Assembly (NCBI GenBank): GCA_905234125.1
Contig: CAJOGQ010000001.1
Coordinates: 1 to 64,000, forward strand
Length of the DNA stretch: 64,000 bases
Reading direction: 5' to 3'
Source of the DNA: an uncultured Bacteroidaceae bacterium
Lineage (GTDB): Bacteria; Bacteroidota; Bacteroidia; Bacteroidales; Bacteroidaceae
Part shown: in pieces, positions 9,711 through 20,285 of the stretch
Numbering within the stretch: position 1 is the first letter of the stretch
How the letters are laid out: each line of letters opens with the position of its first letter
The notes under the pieces: model-generated
Seen by the model: the letters and a program-made list of their open reading frames with translations, nothing else
Told to the model about the DNA's origin: nothing
Databases searched by the model: none
Program-made: the position numbers and the translations under genes

Positions 9711-10127
9711 TCAATCTTGCTTCTCCGTCTTCTTGCTGACGGGCACATCGGTCATGTCACCCTGAATGAAGATGCGGGTCATGTCCTCCTTGCAATTGGA
9801 GAAGACCTGGATGTTCTTCTTGAAACGGCCAGGCATCTTGTTGGAGCCATCGTAGGTGACCGTGATTTCGCCAGATGCGCCAGGGGCGATGAAGTCCTTG
9901 GGATAGTCAGCCACCGTACATCCACAAGAAGCATGGACGGCTGTGATGACGAGTTTAGCATCGCCAACGTTCTTGAACTTGAAGGTGCATTTCTGCACAG
10001 GGTTGTCCATCGAGAAGGTACCAAAATCGATGGTGGTCTTCTCAAATTTGATTTGCGGAAATTTCTTTGCCTGCATACCAATCGCCATGGTGAACATGGT
10101 GATGAGCAATAAGAGTTTTGTCTTCAT
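9711..10127 (-). CDS. DUF1573 domain-containing protein
   Basis: FEKTTIDFGTF...FKFKNVGDAKLVITAVHASCGCTVADYPK. Confidence 0.88.
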   Translation of the reverse strand: MKTKLLLLITMFTMAIGMQAKKFPQIKFEKTTIDFGTFSMDNPVQKCTFKFKNVGDAKLVITAVHASCGCTVADYPKDFIAPGASGEITVTYDGSNKMPGRFKKNIQVFSNCKEDMTRIFIQGDMTDVPVSKKTEKQD

Positions 10128-10255
10128 ATTTCGTGTCTTTTATTAAATTATGCCGCAAAGTTAGTGATTTCTTCTGTATTCGTCCGTTTCATTTGCAAAA
10201 ATTTCACTAACTTTGCACGATTTTTGTATTTAAAACTCATAAACTAAGATAAGAA

Positions 10256-12145
10256 ATGAATAAAAACACGCTTACAGCGTTTGTGCTGATGGCATTGGTG
10301 GTTTTCGGCTTCATGGCCTACGAAAACTATGCACAGCGCAATCGGATGGCAGAGCAAATGGTTTTGGATTCCATTGCCCGTGTTGAGGCACAGAAGGAAG
10401 CCCAAGTGAAACAAAAGGAATTGGAGAAGAAGGTCGCAGAGATGGCCGACACCCTCAATCCACTCTTCGAGGCACGCCAAGGAAAGGTGGCCACAACAGT
10501 GATTGAGAATGAATTGCTTCGCATCACGCTCACCAATAAGGGCGGTCAGATGCAGAAGGTGGAACTGAAAGACAGCACGTACAAGAGCCGCGAAGGTGGC
10601 AATGTGGTACTGTTCGACAGCAATGACCAGAACATGCGCCTGATGCTGGACGGAAAGACGGCCAACATCGTGACAGACGAATTGTTCTTCACGCCTACTG
10701 ATGTGAAGAAAGATGGACTGACCATGCATCTGCCTGTGGGAGGTGGTTCGCTCGACATCATCTACTCGCTCAAACCCAACTCTTACATTCTCGACATGGA
10801 TGTGAAGGCTACAGGCCTGGAGGGTTTCTTCCCATCGAAAACCAACTCCATGCAGATTGAGTGGATGGAGAACATGAAACAGCAGGAGAAGGGTTATGAC
10901 TTCGAGAATCGTTATTCGACCGTGACCTATCGCGATGTGGACGGCGACACGCATGAACTCTCCGTGAGTGGTGGTGATGAAGAGGAGGATGAATTTGAAG
11001 AGAAACTCAAATGGATTACCTATAAAACGCAGTTTTTCAGTCAGGTACTGATTGCTGATCAGCCTATGACTGCAAGTCTGATGTCTTCTGAATATCTTGA
11101 AAAAGGCTCTGGTTATCTGAAGACTTACAAGACCTCTTTGGGGGCTGATTTCGACACGAAAGGCGTGAAGCCCTCTTCGTTCCATTTCTATTTAGGTCCC
11201 AACAAGTTCTCCACTTTGAAAGAGAATGAGCAGTTGCTGGCATCGGGCAATGACCTCGACCTGCAATCATTGGTATATATGGGTTGGCCTGTCATCAAGT
11301 GGATCAACCGTTTCTTCTTCCTCTATGCGTTCGACTTCCTGACCAGCTTAGGTCTGAACATGGGCATCGTGCTTGTGTTGCTCACGCTCATCGTGAAGTT
11401 CCTCGTGTTCCCGCTGATGAAGAAGTCCTACATCTCATCAGCCAACATGCGTGTGCTTCGTCCGAAGATGGATGAAATCAATGCGAAATACCCCAGAAAG
11501 GAAGACGCCATGCTGAAACAGCAGGAAGTCATGAAACTCTACAGCGAATATGGGGTGAGTCCTGTGGGTGGCTGTCTGCCCATGCTGATACAGATGCCTA
11601 TCTGGATTGCGCTCTTCAACTTCATCCCCAACTACATCGAGATGCGTGGTGAGTCATTCCTTTGGGCTGATGACCTCTCCACCTACGACGACATCATCAA
11701 TTGGGGCTTCAACATTTGGGGCATTGGCGACCACCTCTCCCTCTTCTGCATCCTGTGGTGTGTATCTACAGTATTCAACTCCGTCATCACACAGCGTCAG
11801 CAATCATACGCCATGACTGACGAGCAACAGCAACAGATGAAGATGATGAAGTGGATGACCTATCTGATGCCCGTGATTTTCTTCTTCTCCTTCAACAGCT
11901 ACAGCGCTGGTCTCAACTGGTACTATTTCATCTCTGGCCTCGTGAGCATCGTGATGATGTGGTTCCTCCGCAAGACCACCGACGATGCCGAACTCCTGAG
12001 CAAATTGGAGAAGCGCCATGCTGAACGCAAGGCGAACATGGGCGACAAGAAAAAGACCTCCAGCATCATGGAGCGTCTTCAAGCCATGCAGGAGAAGCAA
12101 TTAGAGATTCTCAAGCAACAGCAAGAACGAAACACCAAACATTAA
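10256..12145 (+). CDS. yidC: Membrane protein insertase YidC
   Basis: N-terminal TM, periplasmic domain, MGIVLVLLTLIVKFLVFPL and SPVGGCLPMLIQMPIWIALF motifs. Confidence 0.95.
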   Translation: MNKNTLTAFVLMALVVFGFMAYENYAQRNRMAEQMVLDSIARVEAQKEAQVKQKELEKKVAEMADTLNPLFEARQGKVATTVIENELLRITLTNKGGQMQKVELKDSTYKSREGGNVVLFDSNDQNMRLMLDGKTANIVTDELFFTPTDVKKDGLTMHLPVGGGSLDIIYSLKPNSYILDMDVKATGLEGFFPSKTNSMQIEWMENMKQQEKGYDFENRYSTVTYRDVDGDTHELSVSGGDEEEDEFEEKLKWITYKTQFFSQVLIADQPMTASLMSSEYLEKGSGYLKTYKTSLGADFDTKGVKPSSFHFYLGPNKFSTLKENEQLLASGNDLDLQSLVYMGWPVIKWINRFFFLYAFDFLTSLGLNMGIVLVLLTLIVKFLVFPLMKKSYISSANMRVLRPKMDEINAKYPRKEDAMLKQQEVMKLYSEYGVSPVGGCLPMLIQMPIWIALFNFIPNYIEMRGESFLWADDLSTYDDIINWGFNIWGIGDHLSLFCILWCVSTVFNSVITQRQQSYAMTDEQQQQMKMMKWMTYLMPVIFFFSFNSYSAGLNWYYFISGLVSIVMMWFLRKTTDDAELLSKLEKRHAERKANMGDKKKTSSIMERLQAMQEKQLEILKQQQERNTKH

Positions 12146-12201
12146 CTCTCAACTCTAAACCCTAAACACTTCACTCTAAACTCTTAATCATACACCAAGA
12201 T

Positions 12202-13548
12202 ATGTCAGAAGCAATTCAGAAGAAACTCAGCGATTCCGCCGCCATGCGATGGATTGCGTTGCTCATTGTCTCTGTGACAATGATGTTCGCCTACTTCTTC
12301 ACCGATGTGATGTCACCCCTCGAACCCCTGCTCACCATATCCAAGGCAGATGGCGGACTGGGCTGGTCGAGCGATGAATACGGCTTTTTCTCCGGTTCAT
12401 ACGGATTCTTTAATGTGTTCCTCCTCCTGCTCTTCTTCGGAGGCATCATCCTCGACAAGTTCGGCATCCGTTTCACAGGCATACTCTCCACAGCGCTGAT
12501 GTTTGTGGGTGCAGGCATCAAGTGGTGGGCGTTGGACAACACGTTCGAAGGTGAACTCTTCGGCTATCAGATGCAGGTCATCTACGCTTGCTTAGGCTTT
12601 GCCACATACGGCGTGGGATGCGAGATAGCCGGCATCACCGTGAGCAAGGTGATTGTCAAGTGGTTCACAGGTCACGAACTGGCATTGGCGATGGGTGTGC
12701 AAGTGGGTCTGGCACGTCTTGGTACAGCCGCCGCACTTAGTTTTGCCCTGCCTTTTGCCAAGTCGATGGGAAGCGTCGCAGCCAGTGTGGGTCTGGGTGC
12801 CGCACTCTTGTGCGCAGGCATGCTCGCGTTCTTTGTATATAATGTGCTCGACAAGAAAGAGGACAAGGCATCGCAAGCTGTTGCCACAGAACCAGAGCCT
12901 GGTTTCAAGTTCTCCGACCTCAAGATGCTCTTCACCAACAAGGGCTTCTGGTACATCACCATCCTCTGCCTCATGTTCTATGCAGGCGTGTTCCCCTTCC
13001 TGAAGTTCGCCACCAAACTGATGGTGATGAAATACGGAGTGGAGGAAAACCTCGCAGGTTCCATCCCCTCCATGCTCCCTTACGGCACCATCGTGCTCAC
13101 ACCTGTCTTTGGCCTCATCTACGACAAAATCGGTAGGGGTGCCACGCTGATGATTATCGGTTCCATCCTCCTCACTGTGGTGCATGTTGTCTTCGCATTG
13201 CCCATCACGTCGGTAGGTGTGGCCATCACGATGATGCTCATCCTCGGAGTGGCCTTCGGACTCGTGCCATCAGCCATGTGGCCTTCTGTGCCGAAGATTA
13301 TCCCCATGCAACTCTTGGGAACGGCCTACGCACTCATCTTCTACATCCAGAACATCGGACTCTCCCTCGTGCCCATCCTCATCGGCAAGGTGAACCAAGC
13401 CAACACCGATGCCAATGGCATGATTGACTACACACACACGATGACTATCTTCGCCATCTGCGGAGCCATCGCCATCGTCATCGCTTTCCTTCTCCTCCTC
13501 GAGGACAAGAAGAAGGGTTACGGTCTGGAGAAATCAAATATCAAATAA
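12202..13548 (+). CDS. MFS transporter
   Basis: 12-TM MFS-like protein; LALAMGVQVGLARLGTA and IYDKIGRGATLMIIGS motifs. Confidence 0.85.
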   Translation: MSEAIQKKLSDSAAMRWIALLIVSVTMMFAYFFTDVMSPLEPLLTISKADGGLGWSSDEYGFFSGSYGFFNVFLLLLFFGGIILDKFGIRFTGILSTALMFVGAGIKWWALDNTFEGELFGYQMQVIYACLGFATYGVGCEIAGITVSKVIVKWFTGHELALAMGVQVGLARLGTAAALSFALPFAKSMGSVAASVGLGAALLCAGMLAFFVYNVLDKKEDKASQAVATEPEPGFKFSDLKMLFTNKGFWYITILCLMFYAGVFPFLKFATKLMVMKYGVEENLAGSIPSMLPYGTIVLTPVFGLIYDKIGRGATLMIIGSILLTVVHVVFALPITSVGVAITMMLILGVAFGLVPSAMWPSVPKIIPMQLLGTAYALIFYIQNIGLSLVPILIGKVNQANTDANGMIDYTHTMTIFAICGAIAIVIAFLLLLEDKKKGYGLEKSNIK

Positions 13549-13575
13549 TCACTAACCAATAATCAACTAACAAAC

Positions 13576-15099
13576 ATGTTCGAAGGACAACCTAAAGGTC
13601 TGTGGACCTTAGCATTAGCCAACACAGGCGAGCGATTTGGCTACTACACCATGCTGGCCGTGTTCACCCTCTTCCTCCAAGCCAACTTCGGCTTCGACGA
13701 GAAACTCACATCCACCATCTTCTCCTCATTCCTCATGCTGGTCTATTTCTTGCCACTCTTCGGAGGCATGCTGGCCGACAAATTCGGCTACTCCAAGATG
13801 GTGACCATCGGCATTTTCATCATGTTCATCGGCTACGTGCTGCTTTCCATCCCATTGGGCAAGGAAGCTGTGGCGATGATTGCGATGGCTGGTGCCTTGC
13901 TCTTGGTCAGCTTCGGAACAGGCCTCTTCAAGGGCAACCTGCAAGTGATGGTGGGCGACCTCTACAACGATCCCCTGTTTGCCGCCAAGCGTGACGCTGG
14001 TTTCCAGCTCTTCTACATGGCCATCAACGTGGGTGCGCTCTTTGCTCCCACAGCTGCCATCAAGATGATGAATTGGGCACAATCCTCCATGGGCATGAGT
14101 GAAGCCGATTCCTACCACTTCGCCTTTGCTGTGGCTTGCGCATCGCTCATCGTCAGCATCGCCATCTACTATTTTGGCAAGAGCACCTTCGCACAGGTCA
14201 TCACCACGAAGAAAAGCACCAAGAGCGCAGCTGCCGACACCAACGTGGAAACCCTCTCCAAGAGCGAAACCACCGAGCGCATCATCTGCCTGATTCTTGT
14301 GTTCACCGTCGTACTCTTCTTCTGGATGGCCTTCCACCAGAACGGCCTCACCCTCACTTTCTTCGCCCGTGACTACACAGCCACATCTGCCACAGGTCTG
14401 ACAGCAATGGAGTTCGATGTGATGAACCTCGTTTGGTGCATTCTCATCATCTATGGACTCTTCGGATTCTTCCAGAGCAACACAGCCAAAGGCAAAGGCG
14501 TCAGCGCTGCGTTGGTCATCATCCCTGCAGCCATCCTTGGCTACACCTACTATCAGAACGCTGATGCTGTGGTGGCTGTCGATGCTCCTATCTTCCAACA
14601 GTTCAACCCTGCCTTCGTCGTGGCACTCACCCCTGTCAGCATCGCCCTCTTCGGATGGCTCGCCAAGAAAGGCAAGGAACCCAAGGCACCCGTCAAGATT
14701 GGTCTTGGCATGCTCGTGGCCGCTGGTGCCTACATCATGATGACCTTAGCCTGTATCGGCTTACCACTTCCTGCCTACGATGCAGAAGGCACCAACCTCC
14801 ACATGGCAGATGTGACCCCTAATCTGCTCGTCAGCACCTACCTCGTGCTCACCTTCGCAGAGTTGCTCCTCTCCCCTATCGGCATCTCCTTTGTCACCAA
14901 GGTGGCACCTCCCAAATATCGAGGCATGATGATGGGTGGTTGGTTCGTTTCCACCGCCCTCGGCAACTTCCTCGTTCAGATTCCAGGTCATCTCTGGGGC
15001 AAGGACTTGACCATCGTCTGGGGCGTCCTCGCAGGCATCTGCCTCCTCGCAGCTCTCTTCATCTTCTCCATCATCAAGAAGCTGAACAAGGTGGCATAA
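13576..15099 (+). CDS. POT-family peptide MFS transporter
   Basis: NTGERFGYYTMLAVFTLFLQ; GLFKGNLQVMVGDLY; LLSPIGISFVTKVAPPKYRGMMMGGWF. Confidence 0.9.
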   Translation: MFEGQPKGLWTLALANTGERFGYYTMLAVFTLFLQANFGFDEKLTSTIFSSFLMLVYFLPLFGGMLADKFGYSKMVTIGIFIMFIGYVLLSIPLGKEAVAMIAMAGALLLVSFGTGLFKGNLQVMVGDLYNDPLFAAKRDAGFQLFYMAINVGALFAPTAAIKMMNWAQSSMGMSEADSYHFAFAVACASLIVSIAIYYFGKSTFAQVITTKKSTKSAAADTNVETLSKSETTERIICLILVFTVVLFFWMAFHQNGLTLTFFARDYTATSATGLTAMEFDVMNLVWCILIIYGLFGFFQSNTAKGKGVSAALVIIPAAILGYTYYQNADAVVAVDAPIFQQFNPAFVVALTPVSIALFGWLAKKGKEPKAPVKIGLGMLVAAGAYIMMTLACIGLPLPAYDAEGTNLHMADVTPNLLVSTYLVLTFAELLLSPIGISFVTKVAPPKYRGMMMGGWFVSTALGNFLVQIPGHLWGKDLTIVWGVLAGICLLAALFIFSIIKKLNKVA

Positions 15100-15125
15100 A
15101 AGCCTCCCACATCACATAAACATAA

Positions 15126-15163
15126 AAAGCACCCGTGTAGCGATGACGTTCCACGGGTGCTTT
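15126..15163. terminator. Bidirectional terminator between convergent genes
   Basis: 12-bp stem AAAGCACCCGTG / CACGGGTGCTTT between the POT transporter (+) and the DnaJ-like gene (-). Confidence 0.75.
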
Positions 15164-15212
15164 GCTTTATGATGATTACTAATACAAAAACGAACGATAT
15201 GAACCAAGAATG

Positions 15213-15869
15213 TCAGGAGCGACGTGCCTGCTCGATGAGGGATTTCTGATGGTCGGACAGATTGGCAGGGATAGTGACATCGAAGACGATGATGAGGTCT
15301 TTGAGTGTGCCGTCGCTCTTGACGCCTCCCTTGCCCTTCAGACGCACTTTCTTGCCGGGCTGAGTGCCTGGGGCAACTTTGAGTTTGAACTTGCCGTAGG
15401 TGGTGCTGACGATGAGTTCGCCGCCAAGCAGGGCTGTCCACACGTCGATGGACACGTGGGCTTCCACCTCGGAGGGTTCAGCTGGCTGGCGACGGGTGCG
15501 TGTGCGACGAGTGCCACCCATGCCCATGTTGCCAAAGATGGATTGGAAGAAGTCGCTCATGCCACCTTCGCCTCCCATATTGAAGGAGAAGCCTTCGAAG
15601 GGATTGCCTCCACCACCTGTGCCGAAGCCACCGAATTGCTCAGCCTGCTTCCAGTTCTCGCCATATTGGTCGTACTTGGCTCGCTTGTCAGGGTCGTTGA
15701 GCACTTCGTATGCCTCGTTCAGCATCTGGAACTTCGCCTTGGCTTTGGGATCGTCGGGGTGAAGGTCGGGATGGAACTGCTTGGAGCGCTTGCGGTATGC
15801 CGCTCTGATATCTTTCTGTGGGGTGTCCTTGGGGATGCCCATCACTTTGTAGTAATCGATGAATGCCAT
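15213..15869 (-). CDS. DnaJ/CbpA-like J-domain protein
   Basis: [36 protein letters not shown]-domain plus C-terminal domain; internal ATG at 15869 preferred over the ORF-track start. Confidence 0.9.
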   Translation of the reverse strand: MAFIDYYKVMGIPKDTPQKDIRAAYRKRSKQFHPDLHPDDPKAKAKFQMLNEAYEVLNDPDKRAKYDQYGENWKQAEQFGGFGTGGGGNPFEGFSFNMGGEGGMSDFFQSIFGNMGMGGTRRTRTRRQPAEPSEVEAHVSIDVWTALLGGELIVSTTYGKFKLKVAPGTQPGKKVRLKGKGGVKSDGTLKDLIIVFDVTIPANLSDHQKSLIEQARRS

Positions 15870-16075
15870 ATTGAGTTGATAATTGTCAGTTGATTGTTGA
15901 GTTATTTCAACAAAAAGACCTAACAAAAAAGATGCCAATGAGGGGGAGATTGTGCGAAAAGTAATGGATGAAGAACGAAAAACCTGTATTTCTTGCCATC
16001 CGAATGGGGGGTAACAGAGTTTTTTTCCGTTTCATGCTTCATTTTCCACTTAAAATCACTACCTTTGCAAACTGA

Positions 16076-17758
16076 ATGAGCACTACGACCAAACATCTGA
16101 AGATTGTATTCACGACGGACGTGCATGGGAACTACTTCCCCTACGATTTCCGTCACGGCCACTGGGGGAAAGGAAGTCTCCAGCGTGTGCATGCGTTTGT
16201 GGCACAGATGGTGAAGGAGAATCCTGGCAACATGATCCTGATTGACGGGGGCGACATGTTGCAGGGTGAGCCTACCGCCTATTATTTCAACAACCATTGC
16301 GAGAACTCGCGCCATAGGGTGGCTGACATCTGCAACTACATCGGTTATGATGTGGCTGTGATTGGCAACCACGACATCGAAATGGGACGCCACATCTTCG
16401 ACAAGTATGTGAAGGAATGCAATTTCCCCATCTTAGGCGCCAACGTAAGGGACTTGGCGACAGGCGAGCCGTATTTCCAGCCATACGAGGTGTTCTTCCG
16501 TCAAGGACTGAAGATTGCGGTCATCGGCTTCATCACACCAGCCATCCCCCATTGGATTCCGAAAGAGATATGGCATGGCCTGCATTTCGACGACATCCGC
16601 GAGAGTGCTGAATACTGGGTGAAGACGGTGCGTGAGGAGGAGAATCCCGACTTCGTGATTGGTCTGCTCCATTCGGGCATGGACGAGGGCATCATCACAC
16701 CTGAATATAAGGAGAATGCCACACGCGAGACGGCTGAGAACGTGGAGGGCTTCGACCTGATCCTCTACGGACACGACCATTCGAGCAACATGGAGGAGGT
16801 GACAACACGGGGCGGGAGGAATGTGCCCTGTGTGAATCCTGGCTGTTATGCCTACAGTGTGGCGGTGGTGGATGTGGACTTCCGCATCAACGAGCTGGGC
16901 AAGGTTTCGAGCCACGAGACACAATGCACGCTCAACTACATCGGCACGCTCCACAACCAGCATGCAGCCTCGTTCAAACGCCACTTCGCCTACCCTTTCC
17001 ATGAGGTGAAACGTTTCGCGGCACAGAAGATAGGCACGTTCCTCAACCGTGTGGACGTGACAGACGCCTATTTCGGTTCGTCGGCCTACATCGACCTGAT
17101 TCAGTCCTTGCAGCTGAAGGTGAGCGGAGCCGACCTCTCGCTGAGCGCCCCACTCTTCTTCAACGCTTCCATCGAAGCTGGTGAAGTGCGGGTGAGCCAC
17201 CTCTTCGACCTCTACCGATTTGAGGATCACCTCTACACCCTTCGGCTGAGTGGACAGGAAATCAAGAACTACTTAGAGATGAGCTATGCCGCATGGACAC
17301 AGCAGATGCATGCGCCCACCGACCCGATGTTGCTCATCAGCCCCATGAAGAGCAACCCTGAGCGCATGGGCTTCACCAACTTCATCTTCAATTTCGATTC
17401 AGCGGCAGGCATCATCTACGAGGTGGATGTGACGAAGCCTGAGGGAGAGAAGGTGCACATCATCTCGATGGAGAACGGACAACCCTTCCAGATGGATCAC
17501 ACCTACACGGTGGCGATGACAGCCTATCGTGCCAACGGTGGGGGCGAGTTGCTCACGAAGGGCGCTGGCCTGACGAAGGAAGAGATAGACAAGCGCATCA
17601 TCCAAGTGAGCGAACACGACATCCGCTACTATCTGATGGAATATGTGAAGGAGCTGGGCACCATCGACCCCCAACCCAAAAACCATTGGAAGTTTGTGCC
17701 CGAAGAATGGGTGGCACAAGCCGTGGAAAGAGAACGGAAAATCCTGTTCAATGTATAG
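16076..17758 (+). CDS. Bifunctional metallophosphatase/5'-nucleotidase
   Basis: VFTTDVHGNYFPYD, DGGDMLQGEP, VIGNHDIEMG, YGHDHSSN and the C-terminal nucleotidase domain. Confidence 0.92.
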   Translation: MSTTTKHLKIVFTTDVHGNYFPYDFRHGHWGKGSLQRVHAFVAQMVKENPGNMILIDGGDMLQGEPTAYYFNNHCENSRHRVADICNYIGYDVAVIGNHDIEMGRHIFDKYVKECNFPILGANVRDLATGEPYFQPYEVFFRQGLKIAVIGFITPAIPHWIPKEIWHGLHFDDIRESAEYWVKTVREEENPDFVIGLLHSGMDEGIITPEYKENATRETAENVEGFDLILYGHDHSSNMEEVTTRGGRNVPCVNPGCYAYSVAVVDVDFRINELGKVSSHETQCTLNYIGTLHNQHAASFKRHFAYPFHEVKRFAAQKIGTFLNRVDVTDAYFGSSAYIDLIQSLQLKVSGADLSLSAPLFFNASIEAGEVRVSHLFDLYRFEDHLYTLRLSGQEIKNYLEMSYAAWTQQMHAPTDPMLLISPMKSNPERMGFTNFIFNFDSAAGIIYEVDVTKPEGEKVHIISMENGQPFQMDHTYTVAMTAYRANGGGELLTKGAGLTKEEIDKRIIQVSEHDIRYYLMEYVKELGTIDPQPKNHWKFVPEEWVAQAVERERKILFNV

Positions 17759-17769
17759 TTGAAAAGGAG

Positions 17770-18168
17770 TTATATATTCATGATGTTCCTCACCACTCCC
17801 CACACAAAGAACAGAACAATATAAGTGCGTGCCAAGAGCGGATGCTCCACGACACGCACATATTTTTCACTCTTTTCGAGATATTTCAAGCCAGACGAGA
17901 TGATCAGCGCAAGGGCGTAGGGAATGCTGAAGACGAAGAAATAGTTGTAGGCCAAAGCCTCGGCAAAACGGCCATGCAACAAGGCATGAAAAGCTCGCTG
18001 GAGACCACATGCAGGACAACTCCACCCTGTGAGCACACGGAACGGACATTGAGGCATCCATGCATAGCGGGTGGGGTCGAACAGCGTATAGACCACTACA
18101 GCCCCCACCATCAGCACGAGCATCAGTACCAGCCAAATGAAGGCATTTTTAGACTTCGTCGAACCCAC
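17770..18168 (-). CDS. DUF2752 domain-containing membrane protein
   Basis: CPFRVLTGWSCPACGLQRAFHALLHGRF motif. Confidence 0.85.
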   Translation of the reverse strand: MGSTKSKNAFIWLVLMLVLMVGAVVVYTLFDPTRYAWMPQCPFRVLTGWSCPACGLQRAFHALLHGRFAEALAYNYFFVFSIPYALALIISSGLKYLEKSEKYVRVVEHPLLARTYIVLFFVWGVVRNIMNI

Positions 18169-18199
18169 AAATCATGGAGTTGGTCAAAACCAGCCCCGT

Positions 18200-18700
18200 T
18201 TAGCTCATGTTCACACCAGCAAACGAGGTGACGCCGACAACAATCAGGTAGATGACCGAAACGATGAAACCACCGACGATGCCAATGAGGCACCACTTCT
18301 TGGCGTTCTTGGAAGCCTCCACAGCGCCATTATAGTCGCCAGAAGAATAAAGGCTATCCACCTTCGACGCATACATGATGCCCACGATACCCAGAGGCAG
18401 ACAACAGAACAGCGTGGTCAAGATGGCCATCAGCATGTTGTTGCCAGGCTTAGCCATGGAAGGTTGTGTGTTGCCAACAGCAGGCTGCACATAAGCCGGC
18501 TGAGGTGTAGTAACTGGTGGCACCGACGAAGCGGGCTGCATGTAAGGCACAAGTTCTGACACCGTGCTGGCAGGAGCCCATTGAGCCATGCCTTGTGTCC
18601 ACACCATCGTGTTGGCATTCACGCCATAAGCCGCCAACTGACTGCCATCCACAGGACCCTTTTGTTCATTCTGTGGGGTAAGATAATAATATTGTTTCAT
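18200..18700 (-). CDS. DUF4339 (GYF_2) + CD225/dispanin family membrane protein
   Basis: YYLTPQNEQKGPVDGSQL...VWTQGMAQWAPAS (GYF_2) followed by NNMLMAILTTLFCCLPLGIVGIMYASKVDSLYSSGDYNGA (CD225). Confidence 0.88.
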   Translation of the reverse strand: MKQYYYLTPQNEQKGPVDGSQLAAYGVNANTMVWTQGMAQWAPASTVSELVPYMQPASSVPPVTTPQPAYVQPAVGNTQPSMAKPGNNMLMAILTTLFCCLPLGIVGIMYASKVDSLYSSGDYNGAVEASKNAKKWCLIGIVGGFIVSVIYLIVVGVTSFAGVNMS

Positions 18701-18848
18701 GATTACAAGTGTTTATGAGTTTGTCGTAACGGTTGCAAAGATACGAATTATCCATGAAAACAAAAAAGAGATTGGCACGAAAAATGAAAAATAAATGTCA
18801 TATTTGCCCATTTTCCATGCCAAATCCTCCATTTTCCTATGTTCTTTA

Positions 18849-20246
18849 TCACTTCAGCCGTCCGGAGGCTTTCAGCAGTTTCACTTGCGCCAGCTGGCAT
18901 TGGCAACGGGCATTGACGAGGTTGGCATTGCATTGTTGCCAGAGGGTCTGGGCTTCGAGATAGTCGGAAAGGGTTTCGAAGCCCACTTCGTATTGCTGTT
19001 TGGAGAGGCGCATGTTCTCAGTGGCCTGTTCGAGGGCAACCTGACATAGTTTAAGTTCGGTCTGCGCCTCGTCGAGGAGATTCTGGCATTGGGCATGCTC
19101 GAGCGTCATCTGCTCGTTGAGGTCTTGCTCGTCGAGCTGGGCGAGCTGGTATGCCACTTTGGCTGAACGGATTTTGTTGGTGGCTCCTCCGAAGAGGTCG
19201 AGGGGCACTTTCAGCACCATGCCCACGGAGGCGGAGGCGTTGTCGACGAGCTTCTTTTCGGCGAGCTTTCCGCCTGTGGCATAGCCATAGCTGGCTCCGA
19301 CAGCCAGGTTGGGCAGATAGTCGCTCTTGGTGAGCTTGACCTGAAGACGAGCCATCTCGGTCTTGTTTTCGAGGATGACGTGCTCAGGACGTTCGCCCAT
19401 CTCGACATGCTGTGGAGCTTCGTCTGCCACGTCGGTGGGCACGACGGCGATGGCGCTGGTGAGTGGCATTCCGACGATGTGGCAGAGGTTCATGCAGGCG
19501 AGACTGTAGGCGTTGTCGGCCTTCTGGATGTTGAGTTCTGCCTCGTTGAGCTTCACCTGCACTTTCATGATGTCGTTTCGGGTACTCATTCCATGACGGA
19601 AGGCGCCTTCCACATTCTTTTTCAGCTCGTCGAGGAGCGTCTTGTAGCTGCGAGCCACGTCACCCAACTCCTTGGCCTTGACGGCGAGGTAGTAGGCCTC
19701 ATGGGTCTTGACGATGACTTCGGACTCGGTGAGACGGATGTTCTGGTTGGCCATGTTGACGCCTAACTTGGACATGTGGTAGGCGGTGGAGATTTTGCCT
19801 CCCGAATAGATGGGTTCGAGCACGGAGACTCCGCCCATGAAGAGGTTATTGAGTTTCCACTTGATTGTCTGGGTTGGAAAATCAGCATACTGGTTGAGCG
19901 TGTAGGTGCCGTCGGCGTTGACGGTGACGTTGGGGACGTACTCGCCTGTGGCATCCACATAATTATATATAGGGAGATGACCACCCTCGATGGAGAACTG
20001 CCCCTTGGCGGTGGTGTAGAGGTCGATGGCCATGATGTTGATTTGAGGGAAGTAGTTGGCCTTGTAGGACTTCATGTCGTAAGTGGTCTTCTCCAGTTGC
20101 AGCTTGGCGTTGGAGAGGGACTTGTTGTAGTCGAGGGCTTTGAGGAGGCAGTCGTCGAGGGTGAGGGTCTGAGGGGACTGGGCGAGGGATTCAGCGGGAA
20201 AACCGCTGAAGGCTAACACCAGAAGGATAGGAAGTATTTTTTTCAT
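18849..20246 (-). CDS. TolC family outer membrane efflux protein
   Basis: Signal peptide; LTLDDCLLKALDYNKSLSNAKLQLEK; third gene of an RND operon. Confidence 0.9.
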   Translation of the reverse strand: MKKILPILLVLAFSGFPAESLAQSPQTLTLDDCLLKALDYNKSLSNAKLQLEKTTYDMKSYKANYFPQINIMAIDLYTTAKGQFSIEGGHLPIYNYVDATGEYVPNVTVNADGTYTLNQYADFPTQTIKWKLNNLFMGGVSVLEPIYSGGKISTAYHMSKLGVNMANQNIRLTESEVIVKTHEAYYLAVKAKELGDVARSYKTLLDELKKNVEGAFRHGMSTRNDIMKVQVKLNEAELNIQKADNAYSLACMNLCHIVGMPLTSAIAVVPTDVADEAPQHVEMGERPEHVILENKTEMARLQVKLTKSDYLPNLAVGASYGYATGGKLAEKKLVDNASASVGMVLKVPLDLFGGATNKIRSAKVAYQLAQLDEQDLNEQMTLEHAQCQNLLDEAQTELKLCQVALEQATENMRLSKQQYEVGFETLSDYLEAQTLWQQCNANLVNARCQCQLAQVKLLKASGRLK

Positions 20247-20285
20247 TTTGATGTCTTGTTTATAATGGGACTAATCCGTTGAAGG

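Noticed and set aside
12202-15099. Recent duplication of MFS transporter genes
   Set aside because: The two proteins belong to different MFS subfamilies (general MFS vs POT) and do not look like tandem copies.
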